Assembly (NCBI RefSeq): GCF_905171765.1
Contig: NC_053390.1
Location: forward strand, 217,722,820 to 217,786,819
Length of the DNA: 64,000 nt
Origin: Bufo bufo
Lineage: Eukaryota; Chordata; Amphibia; Anura; Bufonidae
Direction: 5' to 3'
The notes under the pieces were generated by a model that saw only the letters and a program-made list of their open reading frames with translations, did not search any database and had not been told where the DNA came from. Every line of letters begins with the position of its first letter. Position 1 is the stretch's first letter. Below, piece after piece: positions 56,401-63,550 of this stretch. The position numbers and the translations under genes are program-made.

Positions 56401-59400
56401 CTAAACGGAACACGGAAAGAAAATACGCTCGTGTGCATGAGCCCTTAGTATGTTTTTAATCTCATTGATGCATGCTCCTTTCCACAATAGATAGAACAGG
56501 TTACTGGGAAATTAATAGCGGAGCTCAATACATTTTGACTTGGGGACACTTACAGAATGCTCCAGCTCAGAAGTGAGCGTAATGAACCTTAAGAAGAGTT
56601 CCCCTCCAGAAGACACCGATACAGAGGAATTCACTTTTGACATCGTCTCAATAGCATTTTTTAGACTTCCAATCAGGCCTTGTATAGTTTCACCTAGAAC
56701 ACAAAACTCAAAGTTAGAAACTGACGATTGGTAACAGAAACCAGACAGATATATTACAGTGTAGCCTCCGTTGTGTACAGGAGGAACAACACTATTTCTG
56801 GCCATTTTCTGAAACGTATCTTAGCAATCTTTCCCTCTGCAATCTGTATCTGTCATTCTAATCTTTTCTGAGCTAGTAAGTGGGGACCAGGGGAGCACTA
56901 GCATAAGACCCTACAGGGAAACTTCCTGGTGGGCTAATGGCCAGGGGGCCTCCTGAGAGCTCTCCTCATGACCTCCAGCCACAGTGAGTAATAATCAGAT
57001 GCTCCCCTGCTGACTCCTGAATTCAACTGCATTGCCATCCTAAGGCAACTGGAGTAGGAGGACAGAACATGGCAGCTGGCACTGGCCACCACAGAGAGGT
57101 AGTTTTTCGGGAGGTATTTTGTGATGCACTGCGGTATTTGGCTCTGCTGGCTTGGTATAATGTGCCGCAATATGGTAATGCTGGTCCTTTTAGTTTTTTT
57201 TCTAGGCCCACTTTAAGTTCACAGCCCACCCCTGGTAGAGACTAGATGGTATCATGCCTGCCCATACACAGGTCATGGAGAAAAAGGGGATCCTCTCTGC
57301 AGCACACTCTCAGAAGGAACAGCAGTAATGGATGACATTACACAGCAGTGATGTTAGACAGTAAACCACAAATCAACAGCAGTCTCCGTGTCGGTCTCTC
57401 TTCCTCTGTCTGTCTCCAGCAGCCCTACTCTATTCCCTCCCTGTCCATAGACTTCTTTAGTAATCAGGCAGACCGTCATTTTAAGGATACTTTCACACTA
57501 GCATTATTCTTTTCCGGCATTGAGTTCTATCCTAGGGGCTCAATACCGGAAAAAAATTGATCAGTTATATCCTAATGCATTCTGAATGGAGAGTAATCCG
57601 TTCAGGATGCATCAGGATATCTTCAGTTCAGTCGTTTTGACTGTTCAGGACGGAGATAATAACACAGCATGCTGTGGTTTTATCTCCGTCCAAATTTCCG
57701 GAACACTTGCCGGAATACCGGCATTTTTTCCCTTTGAAATGCATTAATGCCGGATCCGGCCCCGAGTGTTCCGGCAAAACGGATCCGTTTTTGCAGTCTG
57801 CGCATGCTCAGACCTAAAAAAAAAATTGAAAAATAAATAAATGCTGGATCCGTTTTTCCAGATGACACCGGAGAGACGGATCCGGCATTTCAATGCATTT
57901 TGTCAGACGGATTAGGATCCTGATCCGTCTGACAAATGCCTTCAGTTTGCATACGTTTTGACGGATCCGAAAGGTAGTTCCGGCGACGGAACTGTCTGCC
58001 AGAATCCTCTGCCGCAAGTGTGAAAGTACCCTAAGGAGTGAGAGTTGGTGGGGGGCAGGAGAGGGGTCTGATAAGAGAAGAAAACATCTTTTTCTGATAA
58101 GATACATTACAATGTTTCCGATATTCACCCGCACTATTCATTTAGAGGGGAAAAAATTTAACATTTACTGTTTAACACAAATGTAAGATATGATAATTAT
58201 GTACCAAGAGCTACACAGAAAGTGTTCCCTATAGCAACTAATCTCTGTGTTTTAGGTGAACGCAGTTGAGTTGTAACACTAGGGACATCTCGTATACAAG
58301 AATGGCACAAAAAAAACCTCCTGGACGACCCCTATAACATGAGCACCATAGTGATCTCAGGGGACGACTGTGAGCATATTAGTCCCAATGTGCAAGCATA
58401 TTTTATTATGTTGTCAGACTTCCCCAGAGACTGCATTTTCTGTGGCCCAAGTCATGTAAAAGCTTTTCTGTGACCATCAGGCAACAGAAACCAGTGTGGC
58501 ACTTGCTTGCCAGCAGTTTTTCCTATGAACTCCTCAGTAGGGATGAGCGAACTTGTGTTTTACAAGTATGAGTTAGTCCTCTTGCAGAAGAGTGTGTCCG
58601 GATGCGTTGTGTCTGTGATCAGGGAAAATCGTGCGAGTAGGTACGCAATTGCAGTCAGCGCAGTGACGTCAGTTCAGATCCTGCTGAATGAAGATAGAAA
58701 TCTTCTATCTTCATTCAGCAGGACCTGCGCTGACGTCACCACGTGGTGAGAGCGATTACATCACCAAAGGTCCTTTTGCAGCTTCTGAAAGAAGAAGCAA
58801 GAAGAGTATGTCGGCTGCGCGATCAATTGGATAAGGTGAGTTAATTTTTATTTTTTTTTAACACCTCAATCTACATTTTACTTTGCATTCTGAATTAAAG
58901 AATGCTATTATTTTCCCTTATAACCATGTTATAAGGAAATACACTTTAATGGGGTCCGGGGTTGCTTTCATCCCTACCATCTCCTAGCAAATATAGAACC
59001 TGCTGAGATTTTCACGCAACGCACAAATGATGCGTGAAAATCACCGCTCATGTGCACAGCCCCATTGAAGTGAATGGGTCCAGATTCAGTGCGGGTGCAA
59101 TGCGTTCACCTCACACATTTCACCCGCGCGGAATTCTCGCCGGTGTGAAAGGGGCCTTAGGGTTTTATTACAATTCCGATATGGATTCCGTTACCACGGG
59201 CCATAACAGAATCCTATGACTGAAACCATTATTGGAATTGTAATAAAGCCCGAACTCAAACTTGTAAAACATAAGTTCGCTCGTCCCTACTCCTCAGTAA
59301 CCATACACCCTCAGTTGAGCATGCATGCATTTTCAATGGAGAGAAGGGAATAAGCTGCCGCTGCCCGACTCCTCTCCCGCTGCAACAAAGAATCGGGCGT

Positions 59401-60259
59401 GTTTAAATCCAACATGCCTGCTCCTCCTTTCTTCCAACATCTAATGTTGAGACAGCCTTAAATACACGTTATTCTAGAGTCGATATTACGTCCTCCCGGT
59501 TCTTCCTCTGTTCTACTGAGCTGGACATGGACCACGCTAGCGTTCTACAGCGGTTTAACTTGGGTTCCATAGCACTGTATTGCAGCAGCAGTAAAACCAT
59601 GTTAAACGTGCCTACAGGCTCATTCACACTTGCGTATGAGAATGCAAATGTTTTTTAACAATTGCTTTTGGTTCCATATTGCATCCTTTTTTGTTCCACA
59701 TTTTGTCGTCTAACATTTTGCATCCTTTTTTGTTCCACATGTCGTCTGTTTTTCATCTATATTTATTACATTTCTTTAAAGGTTCATAGAACGTTGCAGT
59801 TTTAGTTGCTGAAATATAAAAATAAAAAAAAACACACAGAACAGGTACACCCATATACATATGTTTTTAGAATCAACCCACTGACGTCTATAGGACCTAT
59901 AACGATCTGTTGAAACATGCTGAATACTGAAAGGATACCGGGGGAGATTTATCAAAACTGACCTAGTTAACCAATATAACCAATTGAATTCCTCCTTTCA
60001 TTTTTCACAGCTCCTTTGGAAAATGAAAGGCTTACTCTGATTGGTTGCTATGGGCAACTAAGCCAGTTTTCCCTTGCACCAGTTTTGATAAATCTTCCGC
60101 ACCCGGCGCATAAACAAAGCACGTAACGGAAATGTGAACAATACTATTCAAATATATTGGTAACGTTTTTGCTACGAAAAAAAAGAGGGAAGTTATATGG
60201 ATCTGTAATTGTCTGTATACCTCTTCTCATATGTACAGCGCTATGGAATGAATGGCGCT

Positions 60260-60295
<36 letters not shown>

Positions 60296-63157
60296 TGCTA
60301 GTGTGAATGAACCCTAGGTGGGCTTTTGAGGGGGTTTTGCGATTTTAGTGCATTTTTTGCTGGTATCTTTCGCAATGTTTTAGTCAAATATTTGCATGGA
60401 AACCTATGGGAATCATTAAATGCAGCAAGAACAACCCTTTTTTTTATTTTTGAAGTGGCCTTTTTTTTTAATTTTATCATAGCATGCTGTGGGTCTGGTG
60501 TTTTCTTCCTTCATTGTCTGGCCTTTTTTGTCCCACAGACATCCATTGGGTTTTTTGCCCTGCATGAAAAAAAATGCAAATACCGGAGTGTGTTGCATCT
60601 TCAATGGCTTTTTTTTCTACCAATGTATTTTCCCCATACTGCTCTACAGAGGAAGTGACTTTACAGGGGAGGGGGTAAATACTTTTCTAAAAAATACAAG
60701 GCATACAAAAAGCCCCACAAAAAGTGATAAAGCTCACTATGTGGGCAAAAAACCCTAAACAACTGATAAGAACACCTCTACAAAAACCGCTGACCAAGGC
60801 CTCATGCACACGACCGTAACATTTTTTGCAATTTGCGGAACGGAACGGGCGGCCCATTGTAGACATGCCTATTCTTGTCCGCAAAACGGACAAGAATAGG
60901 ACATGCTATATTTTTTTTTGCAGGGCCTCGGAACGGAGCAACGGATGCGGACAGCACACGGAGTGCTGTCCGCATCTTTTGCGGCCCCATTGAAGTGAAT
61001 GGGTCCGCATCCGAGCCGCAAAAACTGTGGCTCGGATGCGGACCATAACTACGGTCGTGTGCATGAGGCCCAAGTCAATAGATTTTTTTGTGTTTTTTTT
61101 TTTCTGCCGCCCCCCTTCCAAAAAAAAAACAAAAAAAAAAAACACACACAAAAAACTATGTGTGGCAGCACAGATGACGATTGCTCTACCTTTATCCTTC
61201 CTCAGGAACTCCAGTAACGTCCTGATTGCTGCAACAGCCGTAGCAACATTTGGATCCTCCTTCAGTTGACGCTTAAAATATTCAATCACTTCTGTGGAGA
61301 TAATAATAATAACATTACAAAATATAAAAAGTATGGCCTCTTTCACACCAGCGTTAGTTATTTCTGCCGTTCTGCTCCGTTATCGGAGCAGAATTACGAA
61401 AATAACCGAAGTCCCGGATTCCGCTCATAACTGACCCAAACACAGCCTCACAGATCCATTGACTATAATGGAATCTGTTTGGTTTCCACCCTGGGAAACC
61501 TTTTTCTAGCAGAAAATAAAGAATTTTTCTCTAAGCTAATTGTTTATTAAACCGGGGGCACTGATTGAAAAATGAATGACTGAATAAGCAATACCAGGGG
61601 CATGTAAGTAACGCTATAGCTTTAGTTTAACTTTCATTTTCAGGTGAAAGGTCCTCTTTATTAGATACACATGACGTATACGTGAAATGGAATCCTCAGA
61701 CAGACGCCATACAGTGGCATCCATCCCCATAGGGTTCTAGTGTAGAAAAAAATGTGTCCTTTTTGTTGGACTGGATGGAAAAACGTAGCGTACTATTATT
61801 TTGCCCAATGTAAAGCGTTAGGCTAGTTTTACACTAGCGGCAGCTTTCTCTGGCGGTTGAACAGCCTGCCAGATCCGTGCTGCCGCTAGTGCACGTGTGC
61901 CGCCGGAGGTCCGCTCCGGCCCCATTCACTATGACTGGAATGTGGCGGCAGCACGACAAACATGCCGAGAGACGGCCGGAATAAAACTACGACATGACTC
62001 TGACACAATAGAAAAACTGATTCGTCCCTCATTGACTTTCAATGGTGTTCAAGACAGATCCGTCATGGCTATAGAAGACATAATACAACCGGATCCGTTT
62101 ATGACGGATGCATGCGGTTGTATTACTGTAACGGAAGCGTTTTTGCAGATCCATGACGGATCCACACAATACGCTAGTGTGAAAGTAACCTTAGGCTGCT
62201 TGCTCGCGACCGATATGGTTTCAGTTTTTGATCTGATCCATATCCATTTTTTTGCGTCCAAGTTGCATCAGAGTGTATTCAGTTTTTCAGTAATCCGATG
62301 GACTTTAATGGGTGGCTCGGATCAGTGAACATATTCTAACAATATAACAACAGATGCACGGATCCATTAAAATAACTGAAGTGTTCTATTGCCATCCAAG
62401 TGCCATCAGTTATAAACATGGATGCCATCTGGGGGGAAAAAAAATACCAAATCGGTCGCGTGCAAAGGGCTTTAGACTGCTTTCACACGTCAGTGTTTGG
62501 TCAGTGATTTTGAGCCAAAACCAGGTGCGGCTCTAAACACAGAACAGGCGCAGATCTTTCCCTTATACCTCATGTCTGTGGAGGCTCCAACCCTGGATTT
62601 GGCTCCATAAGGGCTCATACACGCGAACGTATTTTTTGCAGGTCGGTTGCGGACCTATTTGTTTCAGTGGGGTCGCAAAAGATGTGGAAAATATAAAACA
62701 TGTTCTATTCTTGTCCATTTTATGGACAAAGATAGGACGGCTCTATAAGGGGCAGGACATTCTATTACATAAAATGCGGAACACACACGGCCGGTATCCG
62801 TGTATCGCGGATCCGCAAAAACAGCAACGGCCGTGTGCATAAGCCCTAACATGAACGGAAATCACTGACCAAACACTGACTGTGTGTACAGGATATACTG
62901 AGGAGGAGAGCTTATTATCCGCCCCGCAGGTAGCTTCAGGTGCTATCCCCCCCATGTGAGGTATAGACTCGGCCATAGCCTATATGAGAAGGCTGCAGCA
63001 CATTCATCTTCAGTGCTCTGGCGGAGGTGCCAGAAGGATGGCCGCATTCTCTGTGGCATCACCATTCCTGGGCGCCCGGCTATGGGGCAGTCAGGCATGG
63101 CGGCCTGCAGTATCCTCTCCCGCTAATACGACGTGTACAGTTACCGCTTTCATTCAT
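42582..63157 (-). CDS. EIF2B1: Translation initiation factor eIF2B subunit alpha (nine-exon gene)
   Basis: This is a complete vertebrate EIF2B1 gene. The product is the alpha regulatory subunit of decameric eIF2B. eIF2B is the cytosolic GDP/GTP exchange factor for eIF2 and senses phosphorylated eIF2 in the integrated stress response. Coding exons (minus strand): 63145-63157, 61190-61291, 56554-56693, 55707-55823, 55055-55167, 52607-52675, 52459-52534, 51771-51896 and 42582-42734. They total 909 nt, or 302 residues plus stop, close to the vertebrate length of about 305. Every intron has GT-AG ends and phases agree. The N-terminal part is helical ([13 protein letters not shown]). The C-terminal Rossmann-like domain includes [37 protein letters not shown] and a C-terminus DELIKLYL. 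Introns carry many MITEs, and the 9-kb intron 8 carries Tc1 elements. All nine exons look intact, so the gene is likely functional. Confidence 0.95.
42790..43086. mobile_element. Harbinger-like palindromic MITE (297 bp)
   Basis: A near-perfect palindrome with ends GGCCTCATGCACACGGCCGT and its inverse, flanked by TAA (42787-42789 and 43087-43089). It lies in EIF2B1 intron 8, 55 bp upstream of the exon 9 acceptor. Its two arms can pair over almost the full length around a centre near 42938. Diverged members of the same terminal family are at 56149-56444, 60798-61070 and 62611-62846. Confidence 0.85.
43588..43640. repeat. AAAT-type microsatellite
   Basis: Repeated AAATAAAT units ending in a short TA run, in intron 8 of EIF2B1. 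Confidence 0.85.
43922..44356. repeat. Possible Kolobok-like MITE
   Basis: Bounded by TTAA on both sides, with ends AGAGGTTATCTGAG and, inverted, AGTGGTTATTTCCATC, which are only partly alike. TTAA duplication with purine start and pyrimidine end fits Kolobok-type MITEs common in frogs. A further repeat with GGTGTCGGACTCCCACCGAT follows to about 44600 and recurs at 55357-55460 and 55930-56060. Confidence 0.4.
44850..46463 (+). mobile_element. Tc1-B: Tc1/mariner element, nearly intact
   Basis: This 1614-bp element has terminal inverted repeats of about 210 bp each (44850-45059 and 46254-46463). They begin CAGTGGAGGAAATAATTATT and are flanked by the TA target duplication. The arms appear identical apart from their innermost bases. 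It lies in EIF2B1 intron 8, antisense to the gene. The transposase frame has one nonsense codon. Confidence 0.93.
45215..46237 (+). pseudogene. Tc1-B transposase with a single stop codon
   Basis: This is a 340-codon Tc1 transposase frame beginning [15 protein letters not shown]. The N-terminal paired-like DNA-binding domain covers about residues 1-110 ([34 protein letters not shown]). The catalytic DDE domain has the first Asp in [12 protein letters not shown], the second in [12 protein letters not shown] and Glu in [15 protein letters not shown] (DD34E). A TGA at 45926-45928, in the same frame as both halves, breaks it just before the second catalytic Asp. No other defect is visible, so inactivation is recent. 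The protein would cut the element out at the terminal repeats. Confidence 0.93.
47417..47478. repeat. Poly(A)-(TA)n microsatellite
   Basis: About 20 A residues followed by about 20 TA dinucleotides inside the repeat at 46561-50135. It may vary in length and be prone to assembly error. Confidence 0.9.
47750..48514. mobile_element. Kolobok-like giant palindromic MITE (765 bp)
   Basis: Flanked by TTAA (47746-47749 and 48515-48518), with ends AGGGTTTCTATCACTTCG and the inverse. The two halves are almost perfect reverse complements meeting near 48130. As a result both strands read as nearly the same 146-residue frame (47906-48346 plus, 47918-48358 minus), which is an artefact and not a gene. TTAA duplication with AGG...CCT ends fits Kolobok. 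A relative begins at 63551. Confidence 0.82.
48571..49622 (-). pseudogene. Tc1-C transposase (broken)
   Basis: The N-terminal part is at 49622-49431 ([26 protein letters not shown]-like [19 protein letters not shown]). After frameshifts between 49430 and 49324, the catalytic part is at 49324-48665: [15 protein letters not shown] (first Asp), [15 protein letters not shown] (second Asp) and [15 protein letters not shown] (Glu). It meets a TAG at 48665 after AVEAW. The last 30 or so codons continue in frame to about 48571. This is a different Tc1 subfamily from Tc1-A and Tc1-B. Confidence 0.88.
50245..50480. repeat. Degenerate minisatellite, unit around CAGGGGTTAAT
   Basis: CAGGGGTTAAT or a close variant recurs near 50249, 50310, 50328, 50351, 50416 and 50466, with AATGCTCG and TGCTTCTCAG-like spacers. 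The spacing varies from about 20 to 65 bp. Confidence 0.6.
50882..51095. repeat. Degenerate tandem repeat, unit about 31 bp
   Basis: Seven diverged copies of CCTTAACAGTGACCTCCACAG-like units start near 50882, 50910, 50942, 50973, 51003, 51034 and 51064. Confidence 0.75.
51771..51896 (-). CDS. EIF2B1: EIF2B1 exon 8
   Basis: 126 nt, phase 0 to 0, 42 residues starting [20 protein letters not shown] and ending [10 protein letters not shown]. The acceptor is TACTGCAG and the donor GTGAGT. This is the most conserved part of the alpha subunit. Confidence 0.95.
52459..52534 (-). CDS. EIF2B1: EIF2B1 exon 7
   Basis: 76 nt. It completes a split Gly codon, then reads [20 protein letters not shown] and ends IINK. 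The acceptor is TTGCCAG and the donor GTAAAT. It encodes the glycine-rich nucleotide-fold loop of the eIF2B alpha/beta/delta family. Confidence 0.95.
52607..52675 (-). CDS. EIF2B1: EIF2B1 exon 6
   Basis: 69 nt encoding [19 protein letters not shown] then AAVG, with split Gly codons at both ends. The acceptor is CTCATAG and the donor GTGAGT. Only 72 bp separate it from exon 7. Confidence 0.94.
53084..53771. repeat. Composite MITE-derived segment
   Basis: The left end GGCTACTTTGACACTAGTG resembles the end of the MITE at 10018. The interior has inverted ACGGATCCGT-type text (53150-53220). The right end reads CGTGTGAAAGAGGACTAAGG, which belongs to a different terminal family, so two elements are probably joined or nested. 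It also contains the short palindrome CGAACTTCTGTGAAGAAGTTCG (about 53617-53640). Confidence 0.45.
54170..54474 (-). CDS. Unidentified 100-codon ORF in EIF2B1 intron 5
   Basis: The frame runs from ATG 54472-54474 to TAA at 54170-54172, on the same strand as EIF2B1. An in-frame TGA lies just upstream of the ATG, and the bases before it (GTGAGAGCAG) resemble a splice acceptor. The product begins [20 protein letters not shown] and ends [10 protein letters not shown]. It has no signal peptide, and its C-terminal half is probably helical ([20 protein letters not shown]). I do not recognise a family. It might be a transposon or viral relic, an exon of an alternative transcript, or chance. Confidence 0.25.
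55055..55167 (-). CDS. EIF2B1: EIF2B1 exon 5
   Basis: 113 nt encoding [36 protein letters not shown] and two bases of a Gly codon. The acceptor is TTTTTGCAG and the donor GTAAGC. Confidence 0.95.
55350..55640. repeat. Common anuran interspersed repeat fragment
   Basis: It begins TTAAAGGAGTTGTCCGCATT and contains AGATCGGTGGGGGTCCGACT, text that recurs (diverged) near 44530-44560 and 55930-55960. It lies in EIF2B1 intron 4. It is probably a Kolobok-type MITE; the right end is unclear. Confidence 0.45.
55707..55823 (-). CDS. EIF2B1: EIF2B1 exon 4
   Basis: 117 nt, phase 0 to 0, 39 residues: [39 protein letters not shown]. The acceptor is TTGTTTCAG and the donor GTGAGT. The length equals that of the family's exon 4. 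Confidence 0.95.
56149..56444. mobile_element. Harbinger-like MITE (about 296 bp)
   Basis: The ends GGGTTCATGCACATACCTG and CTCGTGTGCATGAGCCC (inverted) belong to the family of the 42790-43086 element. The interior has TTTGCGGAACGGAA-type text repeated in inverse. TTA follows the right end. It lies in EIF2B1 intron 3. Confidence 0.65.
56554..56693 (-). CDS. EIF2B1: EIF2B1 exon 3
   Basis: 140 nt encoding (G)[38 protein letters not shown] and LTSELEHS. The acceptor is TGTTCTAG and the donor GTAAGT. It appears one residue longer than the human counterpart near LTSELEHS. Confidence 0.95.
57485..58031. mobile_element. Harbinger-like MITE (547 bp)
   Basis: The ends GGATACTTTCACACTAGCA and the inverse GGGTACTTTCACACTTGC are flanked by TAA (57482-57484 and 58032-58034). 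Its interior is rich in GGATCCG and CCGGAA. It lies in EIF2B1 intron 2 and is related to the element at 10018-10536. Confidence 0.75.
58538..59289. mobile_element. hAT-like MITE (752 bp)
   Basis: The ends TAGGGATGAGCGAACTTGTG and the inverse TAGGGACGAGCGAACTTATG are flanked by the 8-bp duplication CTCCTCAG (58530-58537 and 59290-59297). It contains an internal perfect hairpin at about 58678-58722 and, toward its right side, text shared with the repeat at 35830-36302, so it is composite. It is a longer relative of the MITE at 9188-9334. Confidence 0.8.
59940..60099. mobile_element. 160-bp MITE with inverted ends
   Basis: The left end GGGGAGATTTATCAAAACTG is inverted at the right end (CCAGTTTTGATAAATCTTCC). 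The middle holds an imperfect inverted pair of TGGTTGCTATGGGCAACT-like text. It lies in EIF2B1 intron 2. Confidence 0.65.
60232..60297. repeat. Retroelement-tail-like segment with AAT microsatellite
   Basis: GTACAGCGCTATGGAATGAA, then TGGCGCTTT, is followed by about 11 TAA units (60261-60294). The GCGCT...GGCGCT plus short tandem tail pattern is typical of the 3' ends of L2-related LINEs and SINEs, but the element body is not recognised. Confidence 0.5.
60798..61070. mobile_element. Harbinger-like MITE (273 bp)
   Basis: The ends GGCCTCATGCACACGACCGT and the inverse, ending CGTGTGCATGAGGCC, enclose inverted copies of TGTCCGCA-like and GGAACGG-like text. It belongs to the family of 42790-43086. 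It lies in EIF2B1 intron 2, about 120 bp from exon 2. Confidence 0.75.
61190..61291 (-). CDS. EIF2B1: EIF2B1 exon 2
   Basis: 102 nt encoding (E)[33 protein letters not shown] and the first base of a Gly codon. The acceptor is CTCCACAG and the donor GTAGAG. This is the N-terminal helical domain of the alpha subunit. Confidence 0.95.
61335..61480. repeat. MITE fragment, one end only
   Basis: It begins GGCCTCTTTCACACCAGCG and contains the local palindrome CTGCTCCGTTATCGGAGCAG. No matching right end was found, so it is truncated or its end is diverged. It lies in EIF2B1 intron 1. Confidence 0.45.
61821..62190. mobile_element. Harbinger-like MITE (370 bp)
   Basis: The ends GGCTAGTTTTACACTAGCGG and the inverse GGTTACTTTCACACTAGCG are flanked by TTA (61818-61820 and 62191-62193). 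It is a diverged relative of the elements at 10018 and 57485, and lies in EIF2B1 intron 1. Confidence 0.7.
62474..62886. mobile_element. MITE with a second MITE nested inside
   Basis: The outer inverted arms are CAGTGTTTGGTCAGTGATTT (about 62490-62510) and AATCACTGACCAAACACTGA (about 62860-62879). The element at 62611-62846 occupies much of the interior. The outer boundaries are approximate. Confidence 0.55.
62611..62846. mobile_element. Harbinger-like MITE (236 bp), nested
   Basis: The ends GGGCTCATACACGCGAACGT and the inverse GGGCTTATGCACACGGCCGT are flanked by TAA (62608-62610 and 62847-62849). It belongs to the family of 42790-43086 and is inserted in the element at 62474-62886. Confidence 0.75.
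63145..63157 (-). CDS. EIF2B1: EIF2B1 exon 1 (start codon)
   Basis: 13 coding nt: ATG plus three codons and one base, giving MNES and the G of a Glu codon, before the donor GTAACT. The start has a good Kozak context (GCGGCCATGA). The exon length and phase equal those of other vertebrate EIF2B1 first coding exons, as I recall them, and the junction restores E before VIEYF. Confidence 0.85.
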
Positions 63158-63209
63158 GGCCGCTGTCCTATAGGCTGGGAGAAGCAAAGCGAGGAAAACC
63201 GAAGAGACT

Positions 63210-63217
63210 TGACGTCA
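63210..63217. promoter_or_regulatory. CRE/ATF site TGACGTCA
   Basis: A perfect palindromic cAMP-response element (context CTTGACGTCACAC), 53 bp upstream of the EIF2B1 ATG. Confidence 0.65.
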
Positions 63218-63275
63218 CACGGCAGGGAAAGGGTTAACGGCAGCATGGCGTCCCGCAGGCCCCACCCCCTGGATT

Positions 63276-63283
63276 TGACGTCA
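63276..63283. promoter_or_regulatory. Second CRE/ATF site TGACGTCA
   Basis: A second perfect copy (context ATTTGACGTCATCAG), 66 bp downstream of the first, start to start, and 54 bp upstream of the plus-strand ATG. Confidence 0.65.
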
Positions 63284-63336
63284 TCAGAGAAGGACGGAAG
63301 CGTCCTATTTCCAGGCTGTGGTAGTGGAGGTTTATT

Positions 63337-63346
63337 ATGGCTTCAG
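63337..63346 (+). CDS. GTF2H3: Probable GTF2H3 exon 1 (TFIIH p34 subunit), first 10 coding nt
   Basis: ATGGCTTCAG is followed by a consensus donor GTGAGC, giving M-A-S and one base of the next codon. In vertebrates GTF2H3 lies head-to-head with EIF2B1, and its protein starts Met-x-Ser-Asp, which fits this 10-nt exon. GTF2H3 encodes the p34 subunit of the nuclear TFIIH complex (transcription and nucleotide-excision repair). Exon 2 is not in the window, so the identity rests on synteny and this short match. Confidence 0.65.
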
Positions 63347-63550
63347 GTGAGCGTTGTCCATAACCTGACAGGATTCCCCGTCACTGACGGGTGCTGCAAA
63401 CATTCTGATCGCTTTACGGTTCCTGATGTCCAGCCATATGTTGCATAGAACTTGTGTATGACTGCATCAACGTGTTTAGAAGCGATTTCCACTCCTGGCT
63501 GCTATTTCTGTCCTGTGCATACACTGACTGTGCTCCTCTGGTTGCTTTAA

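Larger units (their letters stand above)
63158..63336. promoter_or_regulatory. Bidirectional promoter between EIF2B1 and GTF2H3
   Basis: 179 bp separate the two divergent start codons, so both 5'UTRs and core promoters must lie here or overlap. It is CpG-containing and has no TATA box. It holds two TGACGTCA sites and an ETS-like ACGGAAGCG at 63294-63302. The transcription starts themselves cannot be located from sequence. Confidence 0.7.

Noticed and set aside
60326..61346. Several frames with poly-Phe and poly-Lys around 60326-61346
   Set aside because: They are products of T and A runs and of the MITE at 60798-61070. Only the exon 2 segment of EIF2B1 (61190-61291) is supported.
62984..63448. 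154-residue plus-strand frame crossing the promoter
   Set aside because: It spans the EIF2B1 first exon and promoter and reads through the GTF2H3 donor. It has no recognisable domain and is best explained as a chance frame in GC-rich DNA.
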